A stretch of 64,000 nucleotides of DNA from Variovorax paradoxus (GTDB taxonomy: Bacteria; Pseudomonadota; Gammaproteobacteria; Burkholderiales; Burkholderiaceae_C), in contig NZ_JAUSXG010000001.1 of the NCBI RefSeq assembly GCF_030815855.1, positions 4,960,001 through 5,024,000 of the forward strand. Reading direction: 5' to 3'. Shown piece by piece: positions 34,236 to 42,334 of the stretch (the first letter of the stretch is position 1; every line of letters begins with the position of its first letter). The notes below the pieces were generated by a model that was not told where the DNA came from, did not search any database, and worked only from the letters and a program-made list of their open reading frames with translations. A program made the position numbers and the translations under genes.

Positions 34236-36285
34236 GCTCGACCTCGACGAGGCAGTCGTAGAAGGTCGGGCCGCGGCCAATGTCGGTCAGGCGTTGGCTG
34301 GTCAGCTGGTTGACGTTGGTGCCGTCCATGCCGAGCTTGCGCCACCAGATGCCCATGCCGTGCACCACGCCGGGCCGTGCGCGGCGCGAGACTTCGGCGC
34401 GGCAGCGGTGCTCGCCGCGGCCATTGAACACGCGCACCGTGGCGCCGTTCTCGATGCCTCGCGCGGCGGCGTCGGCCTCGTGGATCTCGAGCAGCGGCTC
34501 GCCTTCGATGGCGCGCAGGCTCGTCAAGTTGACGAAGGTCGAATTGAGAAAGTTGCGTGCCGGCGGCGAAATCATCGCGAGCGGAAACTCGGCGGAGCCG
34601 CCCGCCGGCTCGTAGTTGGGCACGTGGTCGGGCAGCCCGTCCATGCCCTGGGCCTCGAGGCGGGCGCTGAAGAATTCGCAGCGACCCGAAGGCGTTGGAA
34701 ACTTGCCGTCGGCAAACGGCGCCTCGGGCAGCTTCAGGCTGGTGAAGCCCTGCGCCAGCAGTTCTTCGTAGTCGATGGCACCGGGCGCAAAGGCGCTGCG
34801 GCACAGCGCCTCGTCGTCGTCCGAGAAGCAGGGCTCGTCGAAGCCCATGCGCCGCGCCAGCTCGCGGAAGATCCAGGCGTTGCTGCGCGCCTCGCCGCGC
34901 GGCGCCACCGCGGGGCGGTTCAGCAGCACGTCGGTGTGGCCGTAGCTGCAATGGATGTCCCAGTGCTCCAGTTGCGTGGTGGCGGGCAGCAGGTAGTCGG
35001 CGTAGTCGGCGGTGTCGGTGCGGAACTGCTCCAGCACCACGGTAAAGAGATCTTCCCGTGCGAAGCCCGCCACCACCTTGCCCGACTCGGGCGCCACCGC
35101 GACCGGGTTGCTGTTGTAGACCATGATGGCCTTCACCGGCTTGGCCTCGTCGAGCAGCGCGTCGCCGATCGTGCTCATGTTGACCGTGCGCGGCTTTCGT
35201 CCCGCAAGAAGGTCCGGCCGCTGCAGCGCGGCGCGATCGGCCGGAAAGTGGCCCGAGCTGCTCAAAAGAAGTCCGCCCGCGCGATCGCGCCAGGCGCCCA
35301 CCAGCGCGGGCAGGCAGGCGATGGCGCGCGCCGCGTTGCCGCCGCCGCGCACGCGCTGCATACCGTAATTGAGGCGGATCGCGGCCGGCTTGGTGGTGCC
35401 GTAAGCCTGCGCCAGCGCCACGATCTGCGCCTCGGGCACGCCGCACACGGCGGCGGCGCGCGAGGGCGGCCACTGCAATGCACGCTCGCGCAGCTGCTCC
35501 CAGCCCAGCGTGTGCTTTTCGATGTAGTCGTGGTCGAGCCAGCCGTGCACGATGAGCTCATGCATCAGCGCCAGGGCCAGCGCGGCGTCAGTGCCGGGCA
35601 GCAAGGCGATGTGCTCGTCGCACTTGTCGGCGGTTTCGGTCCTGCGCGGGTCGATGCACACCAGCCGCGCGCCGGCCCGCTTGGCGGCCTGCGCATGGCG
35701 CCAGAAATGCAGGTTGCTCGCAATGGAGTTGCTGCCCCAGATCAGGATCAGCTTCGCCTCGGCGAAAAACTCGATCCGCATGCCGATCTTGGCGCCCAGG
35801 GTGTAGACCATCGCCTCGCCGCCAGCCATGGAACAGATCGTGCGGTCAAGCAGCGTGGCGCCCAACTTGTGGAAAAAACGCCGATCCATCGACTCGCCCT
35901 GCACAAGACCCATGGTGCCTGCGTAACTATAAGGCACAATTGTTTCTGGATCTGTCTGCAATGAACGGAGATGCGCGGCGATGTCGTCAAGAGCGGCGTC
36001 CCAGCTCACGGCTTCGAATTGGCCGCTGCCCTTGGGGCCGGTGCGCTTCATGGGCTGCACGAGCCGCTCGGCATGGTCGTTGCGTTCGATGTAGCGGGAA
36101 ACCTTGGTGCAAAGGACGCCAGCCGTGTGCGAATGGGCCGGGTTGCCCTGCAGCTTCACGGCCACGCCATCTTTAACGGTGGTGACCAGGGCGCAAGTGT
36201 CCGGACAGTCGTGCGGGCAGGCGCCCAGGACTGTGGAAGTTTCGGTGGGAAGAACAGTTGTCGTCGAGACCGGGGCGTTGTCCAT
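34198..36285 (-). CDS. Molybdopterin-dependent oxidoreductase with N-terminal 4Fe-4S site
   Basis: A 695-aa DMSO-reductase-superfamily protein. The iron-sulfur site is C23-x3-C27-x3-C31-x27-C59 (CPHDCPDTC...GVLC). Molybdopterin-contact segments include LILIWGSNSIASNLHF, CIDPRRTETADKCDEHIALLPGTDAALA and the C-terminal dinucleotide region from about 570. There is no Tat signal, so it is probably cytoplasmic. It resembles single-subunit oxidoreductases of unknown substrate. TAGACT lies only six bases before the ATG, with no ribosome-binding site, so a leaderless transcript is possible. The tail is repeat-derived. Confidence 0.9.
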   Translation of the reverse strand: MDNAPVSTTTVLPTETSTVLGACPHDCPDTCALVTTVKDGVAVKLQGNPAHSHTAGVLCTKVSRYIERNDHAERLVQPMKRTGPKGSGQFEAVSWDAALDDIAAHLRSLQTDPETIVPYSYAGTMGLVQGESMDRRFFHKLGATLLDRTICSMAGGEAMVYTLGAKIGMRIEFFAEAKLILIWGSNSIASNLHFWRHAQAAKRAGARLVCIDPRRTETADKCDEHIALLPGTDAALALALMHELIVHGWLDHDYIEKHTLGWEQLRERALQWPPSRAAAVCGVPEAQIVALAQAYGTTKPAAIRLNYGMQRVRGGGNAARAIACLPALVGAWRDRAGGLLLSSSGHFPADRAALQRPDLLAGRKPRTVNMSTIGDALLDEAKPVKAIMVYNSNPVAVAPESGKVVAGFAREDLFTVVLEQFRTDTADYADYLLPATTQLEHWDIHCSYGHTDVLLNRPAVAPRGEARSNAWIFRELARRMGFDEPCFSDDDEALCRSAFAPGAIDYEELLAQGFTSLKLPEAPFADGKFPTPSGRCEFFSARLEAQGMDGLPDHVPNYEPAGGSAEFPLAMISPPARNFLNSTFVNLTSLRAIEGEPLLEIHEADAAARGIENGATVRVFNGRGEHRCRAEVSRRARPGVVHGMGIWWRKLGMDGTNVNQLTSQRLTDIGRGPTFYDCLVEVERLAPSPSGRGLG

Positions 36286-36342
36286 CCGGCAAGTCTAAAG
36301 TTTTCCAGACGAGGCGCGGCACGCGCAGAAGAGGTTTTCACG

Positions 36343-37470
36343 ATGATCAATCGCAGACATTTCTCCCTGGCCACCGGTGCCGCAGCGCTGGGTGGTTTTC
36401 AGCTCGCCAGGGCACAAAGCGAAGCCCCGCTGGTGCTGGGCCAATCGGCACCGTTCACCGGCCCGGCCGCGCAGCTCGGCATCCAGTTTCACCAGGGCGC
36501 CAAGCTGTTCCTGGACCAGTACAACGCCCAGTCCGGCCGCCGCCACGTGGTGATCAAGAACCTGGACGACGGCTACGAGCCCGACCGTTGCGCCGCCAAC
36601 ACGCAGAAGCTGATCGAGGAAGACGTGTTCGCGCTGTTCGGCTACATCGGCACGCCCACCAGCATGGCGGCGCTGCCGCTCGCGGTGAAGGACAAGGTGC
36701 CCTTCATCGCGCCGTTCACCGGCGCCATGTCGCTGCGCGAACCGTTCCAGAGGAACGTGTTCCACCTGCGCGCGTCGTACAACGACGAGACCGCGCTCAT
36801 CGTGAAACAGCTCACCCACTTGCACCTGAAGAAGATCGCGGTCTTCTATCAGAACGACGCCTATGGCAAGGCGGGGCTCGACGGCGTCACCCTGGCAATG
36901 TCGCAGCAGGACCTCAAGCCGGTGGCGCTCGCCACGGTGGAGCGCAATTCGGTCGACGTGGCCTCGGCGGTGAAGAGCATCGTGGCGGCGCGGCCGGATG
37001 CAGTGGTTCAGGTGGGCGCCTACAAGGCGTGCGCGGCCTTCATCCGCGAGGCGCGCAAGGCGGGCTACGGCGGCACGTTCTTCAACGTGTCTTTCGTGGG
37101 CACCCAGGCACTGGCCGACGAGCTCGGCAAGGGCGGCGCGGGCGTGATGGTGACCCAGGTGGTGCCCTCGCCCTACAACCCCGCCAACGCGATCACGCGC
37201 GAGTTCAGCGAGGCGGTGAAAAAAGCCGGCGCCGGGGCAAGCGCCAATTTTTCGAGCATGGAAGGCTACATCGCCGCCAAGGTGCTGACCGAGGGCCTGC
37301 GCCGTGCGCCGCCGGGCAAGGCCTCGCGCGACGGCCTCATCACCGGCCTGGAGAGCATCGACCGCCAGCAGTTCGGCGGCTTCGAGGTGTCGTTCTCGGC
37401 CAAGAACCACGTTGGATCGAAGTTCGTCGAGCTGTCGATGATCACCGCGGACGGCAAGGTCAGGACCTGA
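36343..37470 (+). CDS. ABC-type periplasmic binding protein with Tat-like signal (Peripla_BP_6)
   Basis: A 375-aa LivK-like receptor. The N-terminus INRRHFSLATGAAALGGFQLARAQ carries an RRxFS twin-arginine pattern, so it may be exported folded. The mature part begins PLVLGQSAPFTGPAAQLG and includes LFGYIGTPTSMAALPLA and KKIAVFYQNDAYGKAGLDG. No permease or ATPase gene adjoins it, so it is an orphan receptor. It is divergent from the molybdoenzyme gene. Confidence 0.9.
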   Translation: MINRRHFSLATGAAALGGFQLARAQSEAPLVLGQSAPFTGPAAQLGIQFHQGAKLFLDQYNAQSGRRHVVIKNLDDGYEPDRCAANTQKLIEEDVFALFGYIGTPTSMAALPLAVKDKVPFIAPFTGAMSLREPFQRNVFHLRASYNDETALIVKQLTHLHLKKIAVFYQNDAYGKAGLDGVTLAMSQQDLKPVALATVERNSVDVASAVKSIVAARPDAVVQVGAYKACAAFIREARKAGYGGTFFNVSFVGTQALADELGKGGAGVMVTQVVPSPYNPANAITREFSEAVKKAGAGASANFSSMEGYIAAKVLTEGLRRAPPGKASRDGLITGLESIDRQQFGGFEVSFSAKNHVGSKFVELSMITADGKVRT

Positions 37471-37472
37471 CC

Positions 37473-37496
37473 GCAGGGGCGTCGCGCCCCGCTTCT
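37473..37496 (+). terminator. Possible bidirectional hairpin between convergent genes
   Basis: GGGGCG (37476-37481) and CGCCCC (37485-37490) pair around a three-base TCG loop, extended by two further pairs with a bulged A. The 3' side reads GCTTCTTG, a weak T tract. It fills the 30-bp gap between the orphan receptor gene and the convergent M14 peptidase gene. Confidence 0.5.
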
Positions 37497-37500
37497 TGCG

Positions 37501-38595
37501 TCAGCCGCTCAAGCCGTCCACGGCCTGGAACATCGCCTGCCGGGCCTGGCTGACCACCTGGCCGCGCCAGGCGTCAGCGTCGGTATAGAAGGCCTCGCGC
37601 ATCCGCGCGCGGATGCCGTCGGCCAGCTCGGCCGGTGCTTCGGGGTGCTTGTGCAGCCAGTGGTCGGCGCGCAAGGCGCCCAGAACGTCGAGCATCGGCA
37701 GCGTGCCGTATTCGAGCGCAATAGCGGTGTATTCGGCCTGCGGACACTCCTCGTACACCGCTTCACACATCTGGCCGCGCAACGGGGCCGAGGTGGAAGA
37801 ACCATCATAGGTCGAGGTGACGGGCGCCGCGGGCGTGCCCCACCAGGCATTGGCGCGCGCAGAGGCGGCCTTGTCATCCCTGCCCGCGAAGATGCGCTCG
37901 CCGATGCCGTTCGGGCCGAGGCCGGTGTGCAGGTCGATCCAGGCCAGCCGGCGCGCGCTGCCGACGTGGCGGCGCAGCACGTTGCGCAGGGTCCTGTTGC
38001 TCCAGGTTGCCGCCTTGCCGCCGAAGAACAGGCCGTCGTCGAACTGGTATTGCCCGCCGCTGACGGCCGCCTGGAATGCCACGGCGCCGTGCTTGTCGAT
38101 CCATTTCTCGACGGCGGCCTGGTTCTCGGGCGTGGGTGGCCAGACGTCGGGCAGGAGCAGCGGATGCAGCTTGGCATAGGCCTCGTTGACCGGAAGCGGC
38201 TTGGAGAAATCGACGAAGTTTCGGTTCAGGTCGACGTTTTCCTGCGTGACGCGCCGGCCGTACGAAAAGCCGCGCGGGTTGAGCGCGTGCACATAGAGCA
38301 CCGCCACGCCCTGCGCCTTGGCCTTTTCGCGCCATTCGGCATCGTGCAGCGCAAACACCTGTACGCCGCTGCCGCAATGGCCTTCGGCGCCATGGCAGGC
38401 GCTGGAGACGATCAGCAGGCGCTCGGCGTTCGCATCGCCGTCGAGCGCCACGTCCATCGAAAGCTCCTCGCCCTCCTGCCCCTTGCCCGGATGCGCATGC
38501 GGCTCCACCGCGAGGCCCGCGCTCACGCAAGCGCGCAGAAACTTCTGGCGCGCCTGGGCGTAGCGCGGCGAAAACGCCTCGCCGATGCCGATCAA
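37501..38595 (-). CDS. M14-like / DUF2817 zinc metallopeptidase
   Basis: A 364-aa carboxypeptidase-fold protein. Zinc-ligand and family motifs are SSACHGAEGHCGSGVQ, NPRGFSYGRRVTQENVDLNRNF, IDLHTGLGPNGIGE and, near the end, AIALEYGTLPMLDVL with the likely catalytic Glu. The best start is TTG at 38595, which forms a TTGA overlap with the stop of the M20 gene; no ATG or GTG fits family length. A start that rare may limit its translation relative to the upstream gene. Confidence 0.85.
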   Translation of the reverse strand: MIGIGEAFSPRYAQARQKFLRACVSAGLAVEPHAHPGKGQEGEELSMDVALDGDANAERLLIVSSACHGAEGHCGSGVQVFALHDAEWREKAKAQGVAVLYVHALNPRGFSYGRRVTQENVDLNRNFVDFSKPLPVNEAYAKLHPLLLPDVWPPTPENQAAVEKWIDKHGAVAFQAAVSGGQYQFDDGLFFGGKAATWSNRTLRNVLRRHVGSARRLAWIDLHTGLGPNGIGERIFAGRDDKAASARANAWWGTPAAPVTSTYDGSSTSAPLRGQMCEAVYEECPQAEYTAIALEYGTLPMLDVLGALRADHWLHKHPEAPAELADGIRARMREAFYTDADAWRGQVVSQARQAMFQAVDGLSG

Positions 38596-39794
38596 GCGGC
38601 GGCTCCTCCGGGCTTCAGGAACTGCTCGGCCAACTGCACCCAGCAGGTCGCGCCCAGGGGAATCAGGTCGTCGTTGAAGTCGTAGCTCGCGTTGTGCAGC
38701 GTGCACGGTCCTTCGCCGTGGTGCATGTCGCGGTGCGTGCCGTCGCCGTTGCCGATGAAGGCATACGCGCCGGGCTTGGCCTGCAGCATGAAGGCGAAGT
38801 CTTCCGAGGTCATGGCGGGTTCCTGCCGCAACACGTTCTCGGCACCGACGATGCCGCCCATCACGCGGCGCGCGAAGTCGGCCTCGGCCTCGGTGTTGAC
38901 GGTCGGCGGGTAGTAGCGCTCGAAGCGGAAGTCGCAGGTGGCGTCGTGCGCCGCGCAAATGTTCTCGGCAATCTTCTTCATGCGCGCTTCGATCATGTCG
39001 AGCACTTCGATGGAGAAGGTGCGTACGGTGCCCGTCAGTTCGCAGTTATCGGGAATCACGTTGTTGGCTTCGCCCGCGTGAATGGTGGTGACCGAGATCA
39101 CGGCCGAGTCGGTCGGCTTCATCTTGCGCGTGAGAATGGTCTGGAACGCCTGCACGATTTCACAGGCAATCGGCACCGGATCGATGCCCGTCTGCGGCAG
39201 CGCGGCATGGCCGCCCTTGCCGATCACGTTGACATAGAACTTGTTCCCCGACGCCATCACCGGCCCCGGGCTCACAGCGAACTGGCCGGCCTTCATGCCG
39301 GGCCAGTTGTGCATGCCGAACACCGCCTCCATGGGGAACTGCTCGAACAGCCCCTCCTTGATCATTTCGCGCGCGCCGCCGCCGCCCTCTTCGGCCGGCT
39401 GGAAGATCAGGTACACCGTGCCGTCGAAATTGCGGTTCTTGGCCAGGTGCTGCGCGGCGGCGAGCAGCATGGCGGTGTGGCCGTCGTGACCGCAGGCGTG
39501 CATCTTGCCGTGGTGCTTGCTGGCATGAGCGAAGGTGTTGAGCTCGGTCACGGGCAGCGCGTCCATGTCGGCGCGCAGGCCCACGGCGCGGCTGCTGCTG
39601 CCGTTCTTGACGATACCCACCACGCCGGTGGTGCCCAGGCCGCGGTGAATGGGAATGCCCCATTCGGTGAGCTTGCCTGCCACCACGTCGGCGGTGCGGA
39701 CTTCTTCGAAGCAGAGTTCGGGATGGGCGTGAAGATCACGTCGCACGGCGGCGATGCCCGCCGCCTGCGTGACAAGCGAATCGATGAGTTTCAT
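38592..39794 (-). CDS. M20 amidohydrolase (hippurate hydrolase-like)
   Basis: A 400-aa metal-dependent amidohydrolase. It has HAHPELCFEEVRTADVVA at the N-terminus, the metal site MHACGHDGHTAMLLAAA, FQPAEEGGGGAREM with the catalytic Glu, and PAMTSEDFAFMLQAKPGAYAFIGNG at the C-terminus. It probably cleaves N-acyl or N-aroyl amino acids. TAGACT lies eight bases before the ATG, with no ribosome-binding site, consistent with a very short or absent leader. It is the first gene of an operon with the M14 peptidase. Confidence 0.93.
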   Translation of the reverse strand: MKLIDSLVTQAAGIAAVRRDLHAHPELCFEEVRTADVVAGKLTEWGIPIHRGLGTTGVVGIVKNGSSSRAVGLRADMDALPVTELNTFAHASKHHGKMHACGHDGHTAMLLAAAQHLAKNRNFDGTVYLIFQPAEEGGGGAREMIKEGLFEQFPMEAVFGMHNWPGMKAGQFAVSPGPVMASGNKFYVNVIGKGGHAALPQTGIDPVPIACEIVQAFQTILTRKMKPTDSAVISVTTIHAGEANNVIPDNCELTGTVRTFSIEVLDMIEARMKKIAENICAAHDATCDFRFERYYPPTVNTEAEADFARRVMGGIVGAENVLRQEPAMTSEDFAFMLQAKPGAYAFIGNGDGTHRDMHHGEGPCTLHNASYDFNDDLIPLGATCWVQLAEQFLKPGGAAA

Positions 39795-39851
39795 AGGGGC
39801 ACAGTCTAGACTTTGCGGCTCACCACCGCAAAGACCGTGCCGGGCTACCCC

Positions 39852-41045
39852 TCAGCGGCCGATGCTCTTCAGGTAGTCGGCGCGCGCCGCCAGCGCGGTG
39901 TCGGTGAAGTCGGTGAACACGCCGTCCACACCGAGCTTGTAATAGATCGCGTACTCGTTCTTGCCGTTCTTGTCGTAGTCGGCCGCCAGGCGGCGCGACT
40001 CGTTGCGGAAGGTGAACGGGTGCACGAACAGGCCCGCCTTGTGGGCATCGGCGATCAGCGTGGTGGGCGAAACCGAGGTGGCGTCGGCATCGTTGATCTT
40101 GCCGTCCTTGTTCACGTCGATCGGCTTGCCGTCGGCGCCGATGCTGCCCTTGATGCTCACGATGTAGCGCTTCCACGGGCCGATGCCGTCGGCATAGGTC
40201 TTGATTTCGGCGAGGCCCGCGGGCGTGACCATCACGTCGAAGTTGCGCTTGTCGCCGGCCTGGGTCCAGTCGTAGGGGCGGTCGCTCGGCACCGCGAAGG
40301 TCACGGCGCCCGTCTTCAGGTCGACGCTGTCGCCGTCGATCAGCTGGATGAGCCGGGTATTCAGGCCCTTGCTCTTCATGTACTTGAGGCTGCCGGGCTC
40401 GAAGGACTGCACGTAGATTGGCGCGGTCTTGCTGTTCCAGCCGGCGGCGTTGATGGCGGCGACGACCTTGTCTTCCAGCGGCAAGCCCAGGTCGCGGAAG
40501 TAGGTCGGGTTCTTGGTCTCGGGGTAGATCGCGATGGTGCGGCCGGTTTCCTTCGACTTGGCCTTGGCGAAATCGATGATCTCCTGGAAGGTGGGGATCT
40601 TGAACTTGCCGTTGAATTCCTGCGGCCGCTCGGGGTCGGTCGAGATGCCGCCGAGCGTCTTGATCTCGGCCAGCGTGAAGTCGTTGCTGAACCAGCCGGT
40701 CTGCGTTTCGCCGTCGACCTTGATGGTCTTCTTGCGCGAGGCGAAGCGCGGGTGTTTGGCCACGTCGGTGCTGATGGCCAGGTTGGGATCGTGGCGGGCG
40801 ATGAGCACGCCGTCCTTGGTGGAGACCAGGTCCATCTCGATCACGTCGGCGCCCAGTTCGATGGCGCGCGCATAGGCTTCGAGCGTTTCCTCCGGCAGGT
40901 AGCCCGAGGCGCCGCGATGCGCGATGACCAGCGGCGGCTGGCCGTCGAGCGTGAGCAGCTTGTTGGATGAACCGGGGCCGGTGGTGCCGCAGGCTGCAAG
41001 GCAAAGGGCGGCTGTCGCAGACAGGGCAAGCGGAAGGGTGCGCAT
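39852..41045 (-). CDS. glpQ: Glycerophosphodiester phosphodiesterase lipoprotein with EF-hand-like loop
   Basis: A 397-aa GDPD. The lipobox ALCLAACG puts the lipid Cys at residue 19. Catalytic motifs are VIAHRGASGYLPEETLEAYARA, ADVIEMDLVSTKDGVLIARHD and YPETKNPTYF. Residues 310-321 read DVNKDGKINDAD, a canonical EF-hand/dockerin-type calcium loop; DYDKNGKNEY follows at about 351. The ATG at 41045 has GGAG 10 bases upstream. The enzyme releases glycerol-3-phosphate from phosphodiesters outside the cytoplasm. No glpT-like gene adjoins. Confidence 0.93.
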   Translation of the reverse strand: MRTLPLALSATAALCLAACGTTGPGSSNKLLTLDGQPPLVIAHRGASGYLPEETLEAYARAIELGADVIEMDLVSTKDGVLIARHDPNLAISTDVAKHPRFASRKKTIKVDGETQTGWFSNDFTLAEIKTLGGISTDPERPQEFNGKFKIPTFQEIIDFAKAKSKETGRTIAIYPETKNPTYFRDLGLPLEDKVVAAINAAGWNSKTAPIYVQSFEPGSLKYMKSKGLNTRLIQLIDGDSVDLKTGAVTFAVPSDRPYDWTQAGDKRNFDVMVTPAGLAEIKTYADGIGPWKRYIVSIKGSIGADGKPIDVNKDGKINDADATSVSPTTLIADAHKAGLFVHPFTFRNESRRLAADYDKNGKNEYAIYYKLGVDGVFTDFTDTALAARADYLKSIGR

Positions 41046-41145
41046 CGTCTTTTTCTCCATCCAAAAGAGAGCCAGCGTACCCGCTTCGCATGACGGCATC
41101 GGCAACTGCCGGCGCATGGCGCCGACTTCTTGGACAATGTGTTGC

Positions 41146-42312
41146 ATGCTCCATACGCTTTCCCCTCAAAGCCTCGCACTGGCCCAGGCACTGGTGCGCA
41201 TGAACACCGTCAGCGAGAACAGCAACCTCCAGCTGATCGACCTCGCGCAGAGCCATCTGGCGGCCCTCGGCGTGAAAAGCCGCATCACCTACAACGCCGA
41301 GCGCACCAAGGCCAACCTGTTCGCCACCCTCGGCGAAGGCAAGCCGGCCGGCGTCATCATTTCGGGGCACACCGACACGGTGCCCTGGGACGGGCAGGAC
41401 TGGAGCGTCGACCCGCTCTCGGCCACGGTGCAGAACGAACGCCTCTACGGGCGCGGCTCGGCCGACATGAAGAGCTTCATTGCCATCGCCTTGTCGAATG
41501 CCAGGCGCTTCCTGGAAAGCGACTCGCCCTTCGCTGTGCATTTCGCGTTCAGCTATGAAGAAGAGATCGGCTGCTTCGGCGTGAAGGAACTCATCGCCGA
41601 CATGCGCGACGCCGGCATCAAGCCCGTCGCCTGCATCGTGGGCGAACCCACCAGCATGGTGCCGGCCATCGCGCACAAGGGCGTGTACCGCTACAGGTGC
41701 TGCGTGCGCGGCAAGGAGGCGCATTCGTCGCTCACGCCGCATTCGGTCAATGCCATCGAAATGGCAGCCCGCGTGGTCGGCAAGGTGCGCGACATGGCCG
41801 AAGGCTTCGAGCGCAGCGAGCCGCGCTACGAAGGCTTCGACGTGCCCTTCAGCACCGCGAGCGTGGGCCAGTTCCACGGCGGCATCGCCGACAACGTGGT
41901 GCCTCGCGACGCCGAGTTCCGCTACGAGTTCCGCGACCTGCCGACCGCCGACGCGAAGAAGATGCAGGACGAAGTGGTCTCCTATGCCGGGACGCTCGAA
42001 AGCTCGATGAAGAAAGTGGCGCCCGACGCCGGTTTCCGCTTCGAAACCATCTGCGAGATCCCGAGCTTCCTCGGCGCCGCGGGCGATCCGGTCACGCAGC
42101 TGGCGCAGCGCCTCTCGGGCGAGGAGCGCACCACGCTGGTGGCCTTCGGCACCGAAGCGGGCCTGTTCAAGAACGCCGGCATCCCCACCGTGGTGTGCGG
42201 CCCGGGCAGCATCACCCAGGCGCATCAGCCCGACGAGTTCGTGAGCCTCGAGCAACTGGCACGCTGCGAGCTGTTCATGGAGCGCCTCGCCTCCTCGCCC
42301 GCCATTGGCTGA
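41146..42312 (+). CDS. argE: Acetylornithine deacetylase
   Basis: A 388-aa M20 dizinc hydrolase that removes acetate from N-acetylornithine in arginine synthesis. Motifs are VIISGHTDTVPWDGQDWSVDPL, LYGRGSADMKSFIAIAL and FSYEEEIGCFGV with the catalytic Glu, plus ACIVGEPTSMVPAIAHKG. The ATG at 41146 gives the family N-terminus (SPQSLALAQALVRMNTVSENSN). GACAAT lies seven bases upstream, so the leader may be very short. It is divergent from the glpQ gene. Confidence 0.93.
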   Translation: MLHTLSPQSLALAQALVRMNTVSENSNLQLIDLAQSHLAALGVKSRITYNAERTKANLFATLGEGKPAGVIISGHTDTVPWDGQDWSVDPLSATVQNERLYGRGSADMKSFIAIALSNARRFLESDSPFAVHFAFSYEEEIGCFGVKELIADMRDAGIKPVACIVGEPTSMVPAIAHKGVYRYRCCVRGKEAHSSLTPHSVNAIEMAARVVGKVRDMAEGFERSEPRYEGFDVPFSTASVGQFHGGIADNVVPRDAEFRYEFRDLPTADAKKMQDEVVSYAGTLESSMKKVAPDAGFRFETICEIPSFLGAAGDPVTQLAQRLSGEERTTLVAFGTEAGLFKNAGIPTVVCGPGSITQAHQPDEFVSLEQLARCELFMERLASSPAIG

Positions 42313-42334
42313 CGACCGCAGCGCCCTCGGCGGC

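Noticed and set aside
34270..35473. N-terminal extension of the aminopeptidase gene through the molybdoenzyme region (802-codon frame)
   Set aside because: The extension is in another frame of a real gene and has Arg/Ala/Gly-rich shadow composition. The lipoprotein signal at 34201 marks the true start.
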